Assembly: GCA_029783825.1 (NCBI GenBank) | Contig: JAREIK010010172.1 | Span: 21,218-85,217 of the forward strand | Direction: 5' to 3' | DNA length: 64,000 nucleotides | Source of the DNA: Sapria himalayana | Taxonomy: Eukaryota > Streptophyta > Magnoliopsida > Malpighiales > Rafflesiaceae | Part shown: positions 35,847 through 49,019 of the stretch, one piece after another | How positions within the stretch are numbered: position 1 is the stretch's first letter | Layout of the letters: every line of letters begins with the position of its first letter | Program-made: the position numbers and the translations under genes | The notes under the pieces: model-generated | Databases searched by the model: none | Told to the model about the DNA's origin: nothing | The model's input: only the letters and a program-made list of their open reading frames with translations

Positions 35847-38083
35847 GATGATATATAAATATCAAAATGTGTGATAAATTACAATGATTGCATGAAATTA
35901 GTGTTTTGATGAATTATGATAAATAGTCATGAAATTTTTATTTTGTTGGAGATTATTTTTGACTTAGTAATGATTAGTCCTATCTAGTAGTTTAGATATC
36001 TATTCTTAACCAAAACTCTACATAATTAGTTGTGACAATCTTTTTTTGTCACAACTTTACTACCACATTAGCACAAACATTTTACTATATAACATATTCT
36101 TTTTTTTATGTGATATTATTTTGGAGTCACTTCTATACTTATCTCACAATATTTATATGGTTGTGACATTAATTTAATATTGTAGTTACTAAGTACTCTA
36201 CTAGTATTAAATGTCATAATTATATCCCAGCATTATGACTTTATCTTTACCAAAGATTAATATTCCCAAGTTCAAAGCTGTGACTATTTCCGAACATCAT
36301 GTCTCTTGGCTACTAAAGTTAAAGAGGGCAATACTTAAGCCACTTCCATTTCCAAGGCCATGACTTTTTCACTCAAGGGAAATCAAATTCATAGCCATGT
36401 TCCAGTACCACGACCTTGATATACAAGCTAATCACAAAAGTTATAGTCATTTCTCAGCACCATGTCTTTTAGAGTATAGAAAGCTTAGGAAACATTCCAA
36501 AGTTAAGATCATTTTCTGCACCATGATTTTTGGGGTACAAAAACTTTTGGGAGTAGTCTAAAGTCATGATCACTTCTCAGTACCATAACCTCAAGCTCAA
36601 AAGACCAAAAGCCTAAGTCACATAATCATTCCAAAGCCATAACTTTCTAGTTAAAAAGTACATAGAATTTGTAAAGTATAAAAGACATAGAAAAAGTGAG
36701 GAGAAAATACAACTAACCTTCCTTCTTCGTCTTCTTCTTTTTCACCTTCAACAGGGTGCAACAACAACCCTAGAAGTAATTTTCAAGCTACTATGGCATC
36801 CATGAGTAAGCAAGTGATATAAGATCATGGCTAAACCCTAGAGTTGGTAGCATGAAATTCAATTCCCCCTTCTCTAGAGTATATTTTGGAGATTAAATTG
36901 ATATATCATGGGAATTAGATTTTGAATCCTATATACTCATCAGGGTTATCATTTAGAATTCAATATTCATGAGATTTCACCTCTTCCTAGCTTCATGCTA
37001 AATTGAGGTATATGGTTTGTTTATTTTGATTAATATGATATATTCATTTTTTGATTATAAATGTAATATTTTATTTATGTTGTAAAATATATCTTAATAG
37101 AATTGGTAATTATATAGAACGGAAACTAGGGTGCGATTATTGATCGATGAGTTTGTTAAGTATTGTCAAGATGGATTGAGACGTGTAACCAATGATGCTC
37201 ACTCACATATATGATAAGAAGGAAGTAATAACCCTCCTAACCATAATATATGAAACAAACCTATACACCTAAGCTTAAAATTAAGGTATGTTAATCATTA
37301 TAAGTATGATGCTTATGAAATCAAAAGCTTGAATGATCTCACATACCAACTTATTATACATGTCTTATAAGAATTGACCCTTAATTGATGAGTGTATTTT
37401 ATAGAATATTTACCTAAGGTTTTCAACTTTGGTATGAGAGTTACATCATTATTGTGGAGGATGATAATATGTAATTCATATGATGAGCTCGAGTGGTTGT
37501 ATCTCGAGATGTGATGAGAACAATTTGAGTTGCTTTGACTCATATGATTCTCACTGATTAGAATTGAGGGAAGACATATGTTAATTATGCAAGCAACTTA
37601 TGAAGCTAAAAGTATAAATTCTTTTAAGACAACATCAATGCAAAGTCTTTAACATACCTGAACCTAGAGAATAAGAATGTACATATGAAGCAACTATCAA
37701 AGGCAGTTGTTGAGTTTTATAAAAGTTATTGACTTGTGAATGACACTCGAGTAGAGATGATTTATTATCTTGGTAGTAAAAAAAAGGAGATAGATATTAG
37801 GAGACTATCATTAGGATGAGCTCAATGATAATAATCACCTTATATGCCATTAGAGAAAATGAGGATTCTGACAATAATCTAAATTCATTCTCCATCCAAA
37901 CTCACCATGAATTGAAATATTTAAGCATGCATCCTATAAATAAAAAAAGACAAATCCTAGGATATAAGATTCTTACCAAAATCCTAAATTATCTTTTCTA
38001 CTAGAATAATATTATCTCACTATTAGTTGAGAGAACTACTGATACTATCCTTGAAAATTTGATATCTAGATTAAAGTCCTTTT
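35847..38083 (+). repeat. Athila-like LTR copy 3 (plus), main part
   Basis: Aligns end to end with 42,989-45,250 (copy 4). Shared landmarks are the gtgataa/catgaaatta block (35,870), the atcattcc/ccatgactt imperfect repeat (36,220-36,620), tcttcttcttcttt (36,730), the gattaaattgatatatcatg block (36,890) and the atgagctcaatgataataa block (37,820). It is interrupted at 38,083 by a solo LTR and resumes at about 39,565. With copy 4 it forms the LTR pair of one degraded element. Frames 37,313-37,543 and 37,816-38,004 are not genes. Confidence 0.75.
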
Positions 38084-39559
38084 TGTTAGTGATATGCACT
38101 TGGTCGATCATGTATGACCAAGTTTTGACTATATCATTTTATTTATAAAGAGGCATTTTCATTATCATTTTATATTATGATAATCACTTGAATAGTTAAT
38201 TTATTATAAGGCCATCAAGTATGTGACTTGATAGTAAAATCTTTAAATTAAATATGAGTTCTATTCATATTATTCCTTGGTCCCTAGTCATTTATTATTA
38301 TTTTTTGAACTAACAAATGAATTAAGACTAGTATGGTGTTGACTGATAATTATGTTTTACTAATCATGAATATGAGATATTAAGGTAACTCATTTGTACT
38401 TATTTAAGAAAAGATGTACTTGAATGACCCACCATGAGAATACTACATATATTATTCTCATAAGTAATTCTCATCAGAGTAATATTGATTATTCTTGACC
38501 TAACAATCTCCATGGATTTCTGTATAACTATTTTATGTTTGTTACAATCTAATATTGTCTTTAACTGGGTGATTAAATAGATTGTTTTTGGATATAAAAT
38601 GAGTTATGTGAGGAATGCAAGTGATTGAGATGTAATTTGTCCTTCATTTAATCTGAGTAAGCTATCAATGGACCCCTTGATAAGATAGATTGAAGAAAAT
38701 GCATGGCATGCTAAAGTGAAATGATAAAGTGTTATCATTCTCAGTCTACTTGGAATCAATAAATAATATGATTGAATCATATATAAGGATGACAGAAACT
38801 AAGTCTTATTTTCAATCAAGATATTATGTGACAAAGGTATTACAATATTCACTATAAATTAGGTTGTCAGAATATTAGCCTTCACATGACTTGGGCAGTC
38901 ATAATGTCTTACTCGAGGTCACTTATGACTTGTAGGCCTAAATTGAGATTTCATGCCTACTTCCAATGTCATGTGAACCTACAGGATCACACACTTAGAA
39001 CATATCCAAATGATTATGGTTTTTCCAAGCCCATTTAAACATTGTAATATATATATATATAATAATTTTTATATTAATATATAAGTAAAATATATTCCTA
39101 TTTATAATTTTTATCTTAATAAATAAGTAATAATTATTTAAGGTAATTGTTATCTTAATCAAATTAGAATTAAAAATGGAATATATACCAAAAAAGATTT
39201 GGTAAGTGAAACCCTAATTAAAAACTCTATATATATCTCATATTCAGCATTACACATTATTCCAGCCACCAAATTCATTTTTCTCAAGATGGAGAAAAAA
39301 ATGAAGCTCAAAGTTTATTCATTCTTGATTGTGAGACAATCAAGAACATTGCTAGCACATACACTTCCGTTTTGATTAAAGGTTTGTTCATGTGGATACT
39401 AGTAGAAGATGCATCCATTTGGAGACATTTAAATCCGATCAAACGAAGTAAGGTTTCGGAAACCCTAAACAATCATTTAATCAAATTACATGGATCCTTG
39501 TTCTGGGTACGTGATAAAATCTTAATTTCCCATTGCATTTGTTATCATGAAACCCAACA
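38084..39559 (+). mobile_element. Copia-like solo LTR (about 1,476 bp)
   Basis: It starts TGTTAGTGATATG and ends AAACCCAACA, canonical TG...CA LTR ends. Flanking 5-mers ctttt (38,079-38,083) and ctctt (39,560-39,564) are a target duplication with one transition. Excising it restores Athila-like LTR order: gatatctaga on the left and atttgtatgact on the right are adjacent in the copy at 51,010. The interior has a tatatatatctc-containing TATA-like stretch near 39,225 and no coding domains. A relative of its middle part occurs at 16,080-16,340. Superfamily is inferred from style and from that fragment's position before a copia gag. The frame 39,372-39,578 reads through the LTR end and is not a gene. 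Confidence 0.75.
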
Positions 39560-39564
39560 CTCTT

Positions 39565-39681
39565 TAATATTTGTATGACTCGTATGACTATGGTTCTTTT
39601 TTTGATGAGAGATCTTCTCCAACAAGCTTTTAACTATTTAACTGATAAAATTGGGTAGTGTAACAAAAGTCATAATAAATT
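39565..39681 (+). repeat. Athila-like LTR copy 3, 3' end
   Basis: Continues copy 3 after the solo LTR. The order tgtatgact, ggttctt, aacaagcttttaac, actgataaaattgg matches 51,040-51,120. It runs up to the primer-binding site at 39,682. Confidence 0.7.
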
Positions 39682-42600
39682 TTTGATACCATTGTTGGTG
39701 ATTATTTAGATTTGTTAGTAAACATGAGTTGACATAACTAGTCTTGAAAAAATTATAGTTTTGTTTTTATTTATTTTGATAATAATATTTTGATTATTTT
39801 CACGAATCTTAATTAATTTGTCTTGCTATCTTATTTGGATTGTGGATTTTTGTACTCTTGTATTATCATTTGTTCACCACCACCTTATCAAAAGAAAGAA
39901 AAGATCATATACAACTTAAATAATTAATATGATAAAGCCTATTATTCACCGAGCAATAACTTTATCTTATACATCATTACAACCTAAATCAATTCTATTA
40001 TCAGCCTGCAATGAGTTATGAATATATGAGTTGGGGAGCCATGGAGAGATTCCACATGATTATCATTATATGACCTTTAGTCTAGTATTTGATGAACTAC
40101 TTACATAATTACTAATCACAACAAGAAGATCAAATGAAATGATAAAAGAGTAGATAAGACAACTTGATATAAAAAACCAATACACTGACATGAGCATATA
40201 GAAAGAAAGTATTATATAAAAAGTTTTAATAGGCAATATGGAAGTTCTTGAGGATAAGAATCTAAAAATGGATATCAGAATGCATGAGAAAAGTGTTGCA
40301 GTAGATGTTTTAGTAATTTATATAGAGGTAGTTGAGGATGATAATCATGAAACAGAAATTGAATATATAATCTTAAATATATAAAAGGAAAATGTTACTT
40401 GTAATATTTTAGTGGCTAATATGGAGGAAGTTAAGAAGGACGAGGAAAAAATAATCTAAAAATTCATCACATTTCACATGTCATGGCTAGAGTAAACATG
40501 AAGAGTGGGCATTCCATCCCAACTATACTTGTAGTGGTGGCCATTGATATGATTACTGATTAGTTATACATCATCACTAATTGATATAGCAAATACAAGT
40601 AGGAAGGAAATCCAAAATTACACAAAAAAATTTGTTTAGACTTAAGAGATTCTGATTGAAAGGATAACTTATTGATGGTCTAGCTATAGATATTAAATGT
40701 AATACTATTTGAGAGGCAATACCAGAGTTTTATTTTGTGTGATGAAGTTTGTTGTTTATTGAATAAGCATCACAATAATGTTACTATAGTTGAAACTCTC
40801 TCCACACAAAAGAATCACATATTCAAACTATATTTGATTGTAACAATTTACACTTAAAGCTATGGCTATGTAAAGTATTATGAATTTGGTATTATAATAA
40901 GAAAATATCTCTCAGAAGCTCAATGACAAAGTGATGGTTATGTCTAGGGCCATGAATTTGGTATTACAGAAAATCATCATCATAATCTTAATAACAAAGT
41001 TGTGGCCATGATCTGTTCCATGACTATGATGTAACATCTTGACCCAGCACCATGGCTTTAAAATTAAATAAAGAAGAGCGAACCCATGAATCCATAACTT
41101 TCTCTTGATAGGTTTCCACTATAAATACTAATACTAGAAAACTTTCAAATAGTATCGTAGTTCTCTTTTGACACCATGACGTGTAAACCCTAAATCTACT
41201 AATTTCTTTGGTTCAATGTGGAATAGAAAAAATCATTGAAGAAAATGGGTGGAGAAATGAGCCATAAGAAAAATGAGAATAGAAAAATGCCTAGTCTTGC
41301 AAAAATCTCACCTAAAGATGTGGTGCCCAAAGAAATTTTCATGATAGAATAGGGGTAGTGATGGATATAATTCATGCTCTCCAAGAAAAGTTTTGTTAGA
41401 GAAATGATTCAAAAGATTCATCTATTCATTCTAGCAAATCAGAGAGACTAGGGATTGATTGTTATTTTGTACATAGAGATTGGAAGAATGCTTCTTGTGT
41501 AAAAGAATTATATGCTAATTTGGAGGATATATAAGGTAAAATATGTTATGTTAAAGGTATTTTGGTATGCTTTGATTGAGAGATTATACATGAATTGCTT
41601 TGATTCTAAGGAGTTAAAGATAGCATGACTTTCAAATCCCTCTGACAACAACTCAATTTTCTAGAAATCACTAACTTGTTGATATATAGAAAGTGAAAAT
41701 GGATGGTAACTTAGAAGAGTACATATAGATATTTGATGTGTGAAGAACTCAATGAGATAAATAAAATATTCTTGTATTTAATATGCTCATTTTTATTACC
41801 GATGCTTCATGTCTCAATGATCACCTAGGATAGAGTAATCTTACTTTATGTCATCCTAGTTGGTTTACTTGGTTATAATTTCGAAGTTGTGAAGATTCTT
41901 GAGAAATTAATTCTTAGTTTTCTTGAGGGTTAATTCTCTGCCAAATTGATGAAATTTATCTAAGAATATCCTTCTGACATTGTTAGGAATTAAATAGGGA
42001 ATTGAAAGAGATAGAAAGGGAAAAAAGCTAATTCTTAAAATGGAAGAATTGATAGAAATTTGAGAAGATGAACCATTCTTCATTGAAGTAGGCATAGGAA
42101 TGATGGAAGAAAGAAAGAGAAGACAAGAAAAAGAAGAACCTCATGTGGAGCATTTGTCGAATAGACAAAGTAAAGTACTTGGTGATGTTTATCACTTTTG
42201 GGAGAGCATCTAATTGAATGCTAGAGATAGGGATGAATGGTTGAAAAAAGAAGTCTAGTCCCTTAGTCAAGCTTTAGTGAATGTTGACGAAAAGTAAGAT
42301 GCATTGTAGGAGGTACATCCCTAAAAAAAGAAATTCTATATATTGTAGTGTATCCCAAGAAAAGTTTGAAGACAAAATCTAAAAGCTTTTGAAAATAACA
42401 TGAAGCAAATAGAGATTGGGATTAGAAGAAGTGCATAGTTTTGTGGAGCCCTCTATAATTCTATGGCAATGGAGTGGAGGAATATTATGGCACGTAGAGA
42501 TGCATAAATTGGAGATGAAATGTATTTTTGAAAGATCCATTGGGTTGAAGAATTGGGAAAAAGCAAAAAAAAAAAAACTTGAGGCATTTTTTATGCTTTG

Positions 42601-42957
42601 GGATTTTTAGGATGCTCATTGAATTCCATTGGAGAAGACAATATGTGTTGTTCAACCTTCTTGTGAAGATGTTGCATTAGTTAGCTAAAGATAGAGATGC
42701 AGAGAGTCCATCCACTTTGAGACCATCATTTGAGCACTACATTATTGTTTTTCATTTTAAAGAGTTTGATCCAAAACAAAAATTGAACCGTTATCATCCC
42801 TCTCTATATTGAAATTTATTGTGATGTTTTGTTTTTTTTGGCACACTTAAATTCTATTGAAAAAAAATATTATTTGTGATGATATGGATGTATTTCTTAT
42901 TTTTATTGAGCAAGAAGTCAATGCTCAGGGACAAGTAATAGTTTTAGTGTAGGAGTT
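39682..42957 (+). pseudogene. Athila-like element interior: primer-binding site, gag remnant, no pol
   Basis: The primer-binding site TTTGATACCATTGTTGGTGA (39,682-39,701) differs from the complement of the tRNA-Asp 3' end almost only by transitions. A broken gag-like region follows. About 40,010-40,220 gives YEYMSWG and EDQMK-type pieces that resemble the C-terminal gag coiled part of Athila elements. The rest to 42,957 has no recognisable reverse transcriptase, RNase H or integrase, so pol is deleted or unreadable. The purine-rich gtgtaggagtt just before 42,958 fits the polypurine tract that precedes a 3' LTR. The interior is only about 3.3 kb, short for this lineage. Frames 41,199-41,384, 41,907-42,270 and 42,416-42,610 lack motifs. 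Confidence 0.6.
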
Positions 42958-45256
42958 TGTTAAATATCAAACATTCTAATATATTTGGATAGTTTTTGAT
43001 GATGTGTAAGTATGAAACATGTGATAATTGGAATGATTTCATGAAATTAAAGTTTTGATGGATTGTGATGAATAATAGTGAAATTATTATATTTTTGGAG
43101 GTAAATATTGACTTTGTGATTGTTGGTCCTATCGACTAGTTTCGACATCCATTCTCAGAATGAAACTCTATATAAATTGTCATGATAATAATTTTACGGC
43201 ATGACTCTACTACCTTGTTAACATAACTATTTTACTATGCAACATAATCTTTTTCACTATGATATTATTTTAGAGTCACAACTATATTTATCTCATAATA
43301 TTTTAAATGAATATGATATTAATTTTATATCAAAATAACCAAATACCCCCTACTTATATTAAAATTGACAGTCATTTTCTAGCATTACAGCTTTCCCATT
43401 ACCAAAGCTTAATATTTGATATTCAAAGTCTATATCTATGGTCATTTATCAATACTATGATGCTAGAAAATACTCAAACTACATTCATTACCAAAGATCT
43501 CTTTAACTCTCTTGGCTATAGAGAGTTAAAGAGAGCAATACTCAAACTACATTCATTTCCAAAGCTATAATTTTTGCCATCAAGAGAAGGCAAAAACCAC
43601 AACCATGTTCTAGTGCTATGAATTTGATATATGGACTAATTTCAAAAGCCTAGACTACTTTCTAGTGTCACAATTTTTAGAGTACATAAAGCTTAGGAAA
43701 CATTCCAAAGTTGTGAGTACTTTCTAGTGCCATGACTTATGGGGGTAAAAAAAGTGTAGTGAGTATTCCAAATCATGACGTATGGGGTACAAAAGGTTTA
43801 GTGGGTATTTTAAATCCATGACCACTTACTTTTGCCACAACCTCGAGCTCAAGAGACCAAAGACTAAAGTCACGATATCATTCCAAAGAAATGACTTTCT
43901 ACTTAGAAAATACCTCAAATTTATGAAGTACAAAAACATAGCAAAAAGTGAGGCAAGAGGGAGGTGAAAAGCTAGTCAACCTTTCTTCTTCTTCTTCACC
44001 TCCAACTAGGCATAACAACAATCCTATGAAAAATTTTCACACTCTTTAGGAGATCAACAAGCAATGAAAATATACAAGATCAAGGATAAGCTTAGAATTA
44101 AGAGGCATGACTTTCAAACCCCCTCCCTAAGAAGATTTTAGAGATTAAATTGAAATAACATGAGAATTAGGTTTTGAATCTTAGTTTCTTAAGAGAGATG
44201 TCATTGGGAACCTGAGATTCATGAGATTTCTTCTTTTATACTTCACATAAATCTTTCTCCAATGTCATGCTAAATTGAGGTTTATAGTTTATTTGATTTA
44301 TGTGATATATGGATATTTTGATTATAAATGTGATTTTTGATTTATGTTGTAGAATGAATGTTGATGGAATTGGTTATTATATAAAACTGAAATTAAGATT
44401 TAATAATTTGTGGGTTTGTGTGTGTTGTGATGGAAGATAGTGATAGGTAAACAATGACTCACACTTGCACATATGGTAGGAAGAAAGTAATATTTCATCC
44501 AACTATGATGTGTGAGATAAATCTAAATATCTAAACCCAAAATTAAGATATGTTAGTCATCGTGAGTATTACAGTCACAAAGTTGAAAGCATGAATAATT
44601 TTATATACTAACCCTTTGTACATGTCTTAGAAGAACTTACCATCAATTGATGTGGGCAGTTTATAAAATAGTATCCTATTGAGGACAATTATAGTTAATT
44701 AACAAAAAATATATGAGTGGTTATGACATGAGATGGTGTCAACCCTTTGAGTTTCTTACACTTGTATGATTATCACCAGTGAGATTTGAGAAAAAACATA
44801 TGTTAATTATGTATGTATATTACTTACAAAGCTGAAAGTACTAATGCTTTTAAGATCATATTAGTTCAGAGTCTTTAAGAGAAATGTACTATAGAATAAG
44901 AATGTACTTACGAAGCAACTAATATTGGTAGTTGATGAGTTGCCTAAAAAGTATAAATTTATGAATGACCCTTGAGCAAAGATGATTTGTTATCTCGATG
45001 ATAAAATACCAAGGATACAATTATGAGAAGACCATTATTAGGATGAGCTCAATAATGATAAGCACATTATATGTTGTTAGCATAAATAAATATTCTAATA
45101 ATAAAACAACCTTTATTCTTTATTCAACTCAACATGATCTAAATTATTTAAACTTGTATTATACAATTTAAAAGATACAAAATTATAGGATATAAGAGTC
45201 TTAACAAAATTTAGAATTATCTTATCTACTAGAATAATATTCTCTCATTATTGGTT
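42958..45256 (+). repeat. Athila-like LTR copy 4 (plus), 3' LTR, right end missing
   Basis: Begins with a clear LTR start TGTTAAATATC after a purine-rich tract and follows copy 3 throughout. It stops at about 45,256 after cattattggttaataaaac, roughly 250 bases short of the LTR end seen at 51,100. It contains a local hairpin flanked by a 28-bp direct duplication (43,469-43,564) that copy 3 lacks. Frames 43,307-43,570 and 43,782-43,967 are not genes. Confidence 0.75.
43469..43564. repeat. Local inverted and direct duplication inside LTR copy 4
   Basis: Two 28-bp direct copies (43,469-43,496 and 43,537-43,564, 27 of 28 identical) flank a perfect 14-bp inverted repeat: tctctttaactctc at 43,498-43,511 with gagagttaaagaga at 43,521-43,534, loop ttggctata. 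Copy 3 at 36,290-36,350 shows the simpler original arrangement. Confidence 0.9.
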
Positions 45257-45871
45257 AATAAAACATCATGACCACCACATGATCTACATCACTCGAGAGG
45301 AACAAGAAAGCCGCTACACATCCAATACACCTAAAGATGAGAAAAAAAAAATCAAAGTATCATGTGAGAAAGAAGAAATACTAGTTTTCCAAAGTTAAGA
45401 AGGAAATTTTGAAAAAATAAGGTAATTAATTTTCTCTTCAAAAAACAAATTCACACCCAAAATCACTCTTTTAAAAACCAAACAAGTCAATCTTCACATA
45501 TCATGCTAATTTTTTTTTCAATAATAAAAATTTGTTGCTATATTAATATTAATTTAAAAGCATTTTATGTTATGTACACCAGTTTCAAATTATTTAAAAA
45601 AATCTCGAAATTTTTAACATTTTTAAAAAGTACATCAAAATGTATAATATTTATATCTTTGTGCACCAAAATTCGAAAACACAAATTTTGACCCACCTTG
45701 ACACCTAAGGGAATTTTTTTAAAAAAATTAAAAGGTATTCAATCAAGGTGAGAACCATAATTCAACTCTAGATGGAGACAATGTGGTTGGAACCCACAAC
45801 CTAGATATTTTTGGTTATGCCTCCAACCATCTAACTACAAACATCCAATTATTTGGAAAACTATTTGTGTG

Positions 45872-45926
<55 letters not shown>

Positions 45927-46689
45927 TTATAACATGATTTGATGCTTGTTGTTAGATGGTTGGAGCCAAAAAAGAAAATATTTATAGTTTCCTTTTAGAG
46001 CTGAATCTTGTTTCTTGCAATCAAAGAACATATTTTATTTATTTTTAAATTCACTGATGTGTTACAATGGGTGTAAAATTGAGTTTTTGATTTTCATATT
46101 TTATGTTTTGGTATAATTTTTTTAAATATTATAATATTGATGGTTTTTTTTCAATATTTTCTAACCAATGCACTAAAACATAATTCTCTCCAATAGCCGT
46201 AAAAACCTACACAAGCAAAAAATTATAAAACACATTAATTCCATAAATTTTAAACACATCAAGAAAATTAAACCATATAAAAATTAAAGTAAGTCGAATT
46301 AAATTTTTAATTGAATTGATATACTCAAACCATGATGCTCCCAAACATGAAAAGGAATAATACAAATCAACAAAGAACAATATATAATAGGAACACAATA
46401 TGCACACAATTATTTGTGCAAAATAGTTTCTAGAATGTTTAATTTTCACATATTATAAATCCTACTGTTATAAAAATAAAACTCATAGTAATAATTCAAA
46501 ATAAAAAATTCAACCTCAATATTTTAAAATGAACTAGATAATAAATAACATACAAGAAAATACATTTGGGATTGTTATGAATTGCAAATGAGGAGAACCC
46601 CTCATTTTATGGAAAAAAATCAAAATATCCAAAGGGATATCCGACATGGGCTATTGTGATTTTGTTACATTGCCTATTTATTAGGTTAT
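45257..46689. other. Intergenic stretch without recognised gene
   Basis: Apart from the alternating CA tract at 45,866 I see only AT-rich spacer. A short phrase around 45,745-45,850 (tggttggaacccacaacctag) has higher complexity but no known motif. Frames 45,503-45,691 and 46,207-46,449 have background composition. Confidence 0.5.
45866..45926. repeat. 61-bp alternating purine-pyrimidine tract, (GT)n-(GC)n-(AC)n
   Basis: The tract tgtgtgtgcgcgcaca continues as ca repeats to 45,926 with no break in purine-pyrimidine alternation. The left end is a perfect palindrome around gcgcgc. Such tracts can adopt the Z-DNA form under supercoiling. Confidence 0.97.
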
Positions 46690-48940
46690 GTTCCAAAAGC
46701 TCATTGGCAAGATTATCTCATCAAAAAAGATCTACAAGTATATAGGTCATATAAGTAATAAACGAATTTTCATCTAGATATCAATCTCATAGATATTGAA
46801 TTAGTAATTCAAATATTTAACAATGAGACAATTCAATTCTATTAAAATAGATCTTTGAATTGTAAATTCAATATTAGACTCATGGGTTTATTCATTTAAT
46901 TTATATGAGATATATTCAAATTAGTTTGAATTATATTATGTTTGAACATAGAATGGAATTTGGATTATTGTATAATGACTCATTTCACTAATATTATACA
47001 AGGTGATTATTACCTTAGAGCTCATCTCAATAGTAATCTCCTCATAGTTATCCCCTTAGTATATCACTATCGAAATAATAAATCATCTCTACTCAAGAGA
47101 TATTCATAATCTCAAACCTTTTAAAAAACTCATCAACTATCTTTGATAGTTTCTTTGTATGTATATTCTTATTATATGATATCAGATATCATAAAGATAG
47201 GATTGACATGGTTTATAAGTTTTTTGCATTTTAATCTTCATAAGTATTATACTCATATAATTAAAATTTATAGTTTCAGCTTCATAAGTTTCACTAGAGG
47301 GAACCATACAAGCAAAAACAACTCACAAGGACAATCAATGTCTTATGAGTCAAAACAAACCCATGTATATCATGAGGGTTGCCTATCATCCTCTTCATCA
47401 ATGATGCGAATCTCACACTAAAGGTACAACCCTTAAGTGAACATTCTATATAACATCCACTCCAATTGAGAACTAATTTATTTTAAGATATATATAATGA
47501 ATTTACATGTAAAAGCATTTACACTTTTGACTTTGTTAGAGTAAAACAAGCAAAAATTAACATACCCAAATTTCAAATTTTAACATATAGATATGTCTCA
47601 TGTATTGTAGTTAGTAGACATATTACTTATTTCCTATTATATGTGCGAGTGAGCCTCATAGTTTACCTATCATTATCTATCATGACAATCTCACACAAAC
47701 ATACTGATAGAGAAAATCTTAGTTCAAGTTCTAATAATTTAATCACTCATCCATCAATATTCAATATATAACATAAATCAAAACACATCCATTATTATAA
47801 AACCATTATCATATCAGATAAGTATAGTTACAAAAAATCTAGACCACCCACTACTTTAATAGAAATTCTCGAATCTACCCTAAATAAGAGGTTTCAAAGT
47901 AATGTCCCCCAACTTTAAGGATTAACATTAAGTCTTGTATCCCTTGCATGTGGAGCTCCTAGAGAGTGTAAAATTTGTCTATAAGGTTCGGTAGTCGCAC
48001 TATGACTTGACCTTGGTCTTTATCTTTTAAACTTGAGGTCGTAACTCTAAAAAATAGTCGTGACTCTATAATATATCTTATTTTTTTTGTAACACAAAGT
48101 TGTGATGCTAAGAAATAATCATGATTTAGGCATAATGTCTATATAGCATAATGGTGTAGCATTATAAAGTATCCATGACTCCATACAATTGTCTTTCTTA
48201 TTCATTATATAGGACTACAGTAATAGTAATTACCATCATGTTGTGGATGACCTCTTATATGATAATATGGTTGTGGTGCTAGGTAATGGTCATGATGTTG
48301 GTATTGGTCTCTCTTGATCATATGAACACAATGTTAGGAAATGGTCATGATAGTGATAAGGCCATTCATGTGTATCCTATGGTCATATGGCCATGGCACT
48401 AGGAAATGGCTATAGCACAAAAGTTGGCCTTTCACGTGTCTTAAGTATTTGTGGCACTATAAATAGTTATGCAACTAACCTTCATTTCTGTCATATATCA
48501 TATCATTGTGGAACTACAAAGATACTATGGCATTAACAATTATCCCAAATTCATAACTTTGTTTTTTTTGAGGGTAAGAGTCATGATCTTGGGGAATAGT
48601 TATATTCGAGTAATATCTTTTATAATGTTTCATGTCCCAAAAGTCATTGTACTAAATAATTACCATGTATTTGGCTTGATCACTTTTGGTTCTATAATTT
48701 TTTATAGCTCAAAAGTAACAACTTGGGAAAAAGTATGTGGCTTTTACTTAAGATCATTGAGCCATATTAAAGAAAGTTGCAATACTAGGACATGGATGTA
48801 ATGTTTAGCACTAGTTAGGTACCTAGTTGTTGCAATATAAAATTAATCTCAAAGATATTTAAAATTTATAAGATAATTATTGTTGCGACTCCATGATAAT
48901 AATACAGTCACAAAAATATGTTGCATAATATAAGAAGTGT
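46690..48940 (-). repeat. Athila-like LTR copy 5 (minus)
   Basis: On the minus strand it runs from an LTR 5' region near 48,940 (tatgcaacatatttttgtgactg, matching 43,235) to the LTR 3' region at 46,690 (gatgagataatcttgcc, matching 39,605). The imperfect repeat is at 48,000-48,750. It forms a head-to-head pair with copy 6. The 110-residue frame 48,469-48,801 on the plus strand crosses the imperfect repeat and has no motif. Confidence 0.7.
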
Positions 48941-49019
48941 ATCAATGAGTTGGCAAGATCCTGACGATACAAAGATTGTCATGTCCAATGAAGTAGCATT
49001 TTTGCCAAGAATGGACATT

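Noticed and set aside
39682..42957. A possible envelope-like ORF near 42,416-42,610, as some Athila elements carry
   Set aside because: The 64-residue frame has no signal peptide, membrane segment or motif that would support it.
48469..48801. 110-residue open frame
   Set aside because: It lies within a minus-strand LTR copy across its imperfect repeat. The aligned region at 59,215-59,315 is not open.
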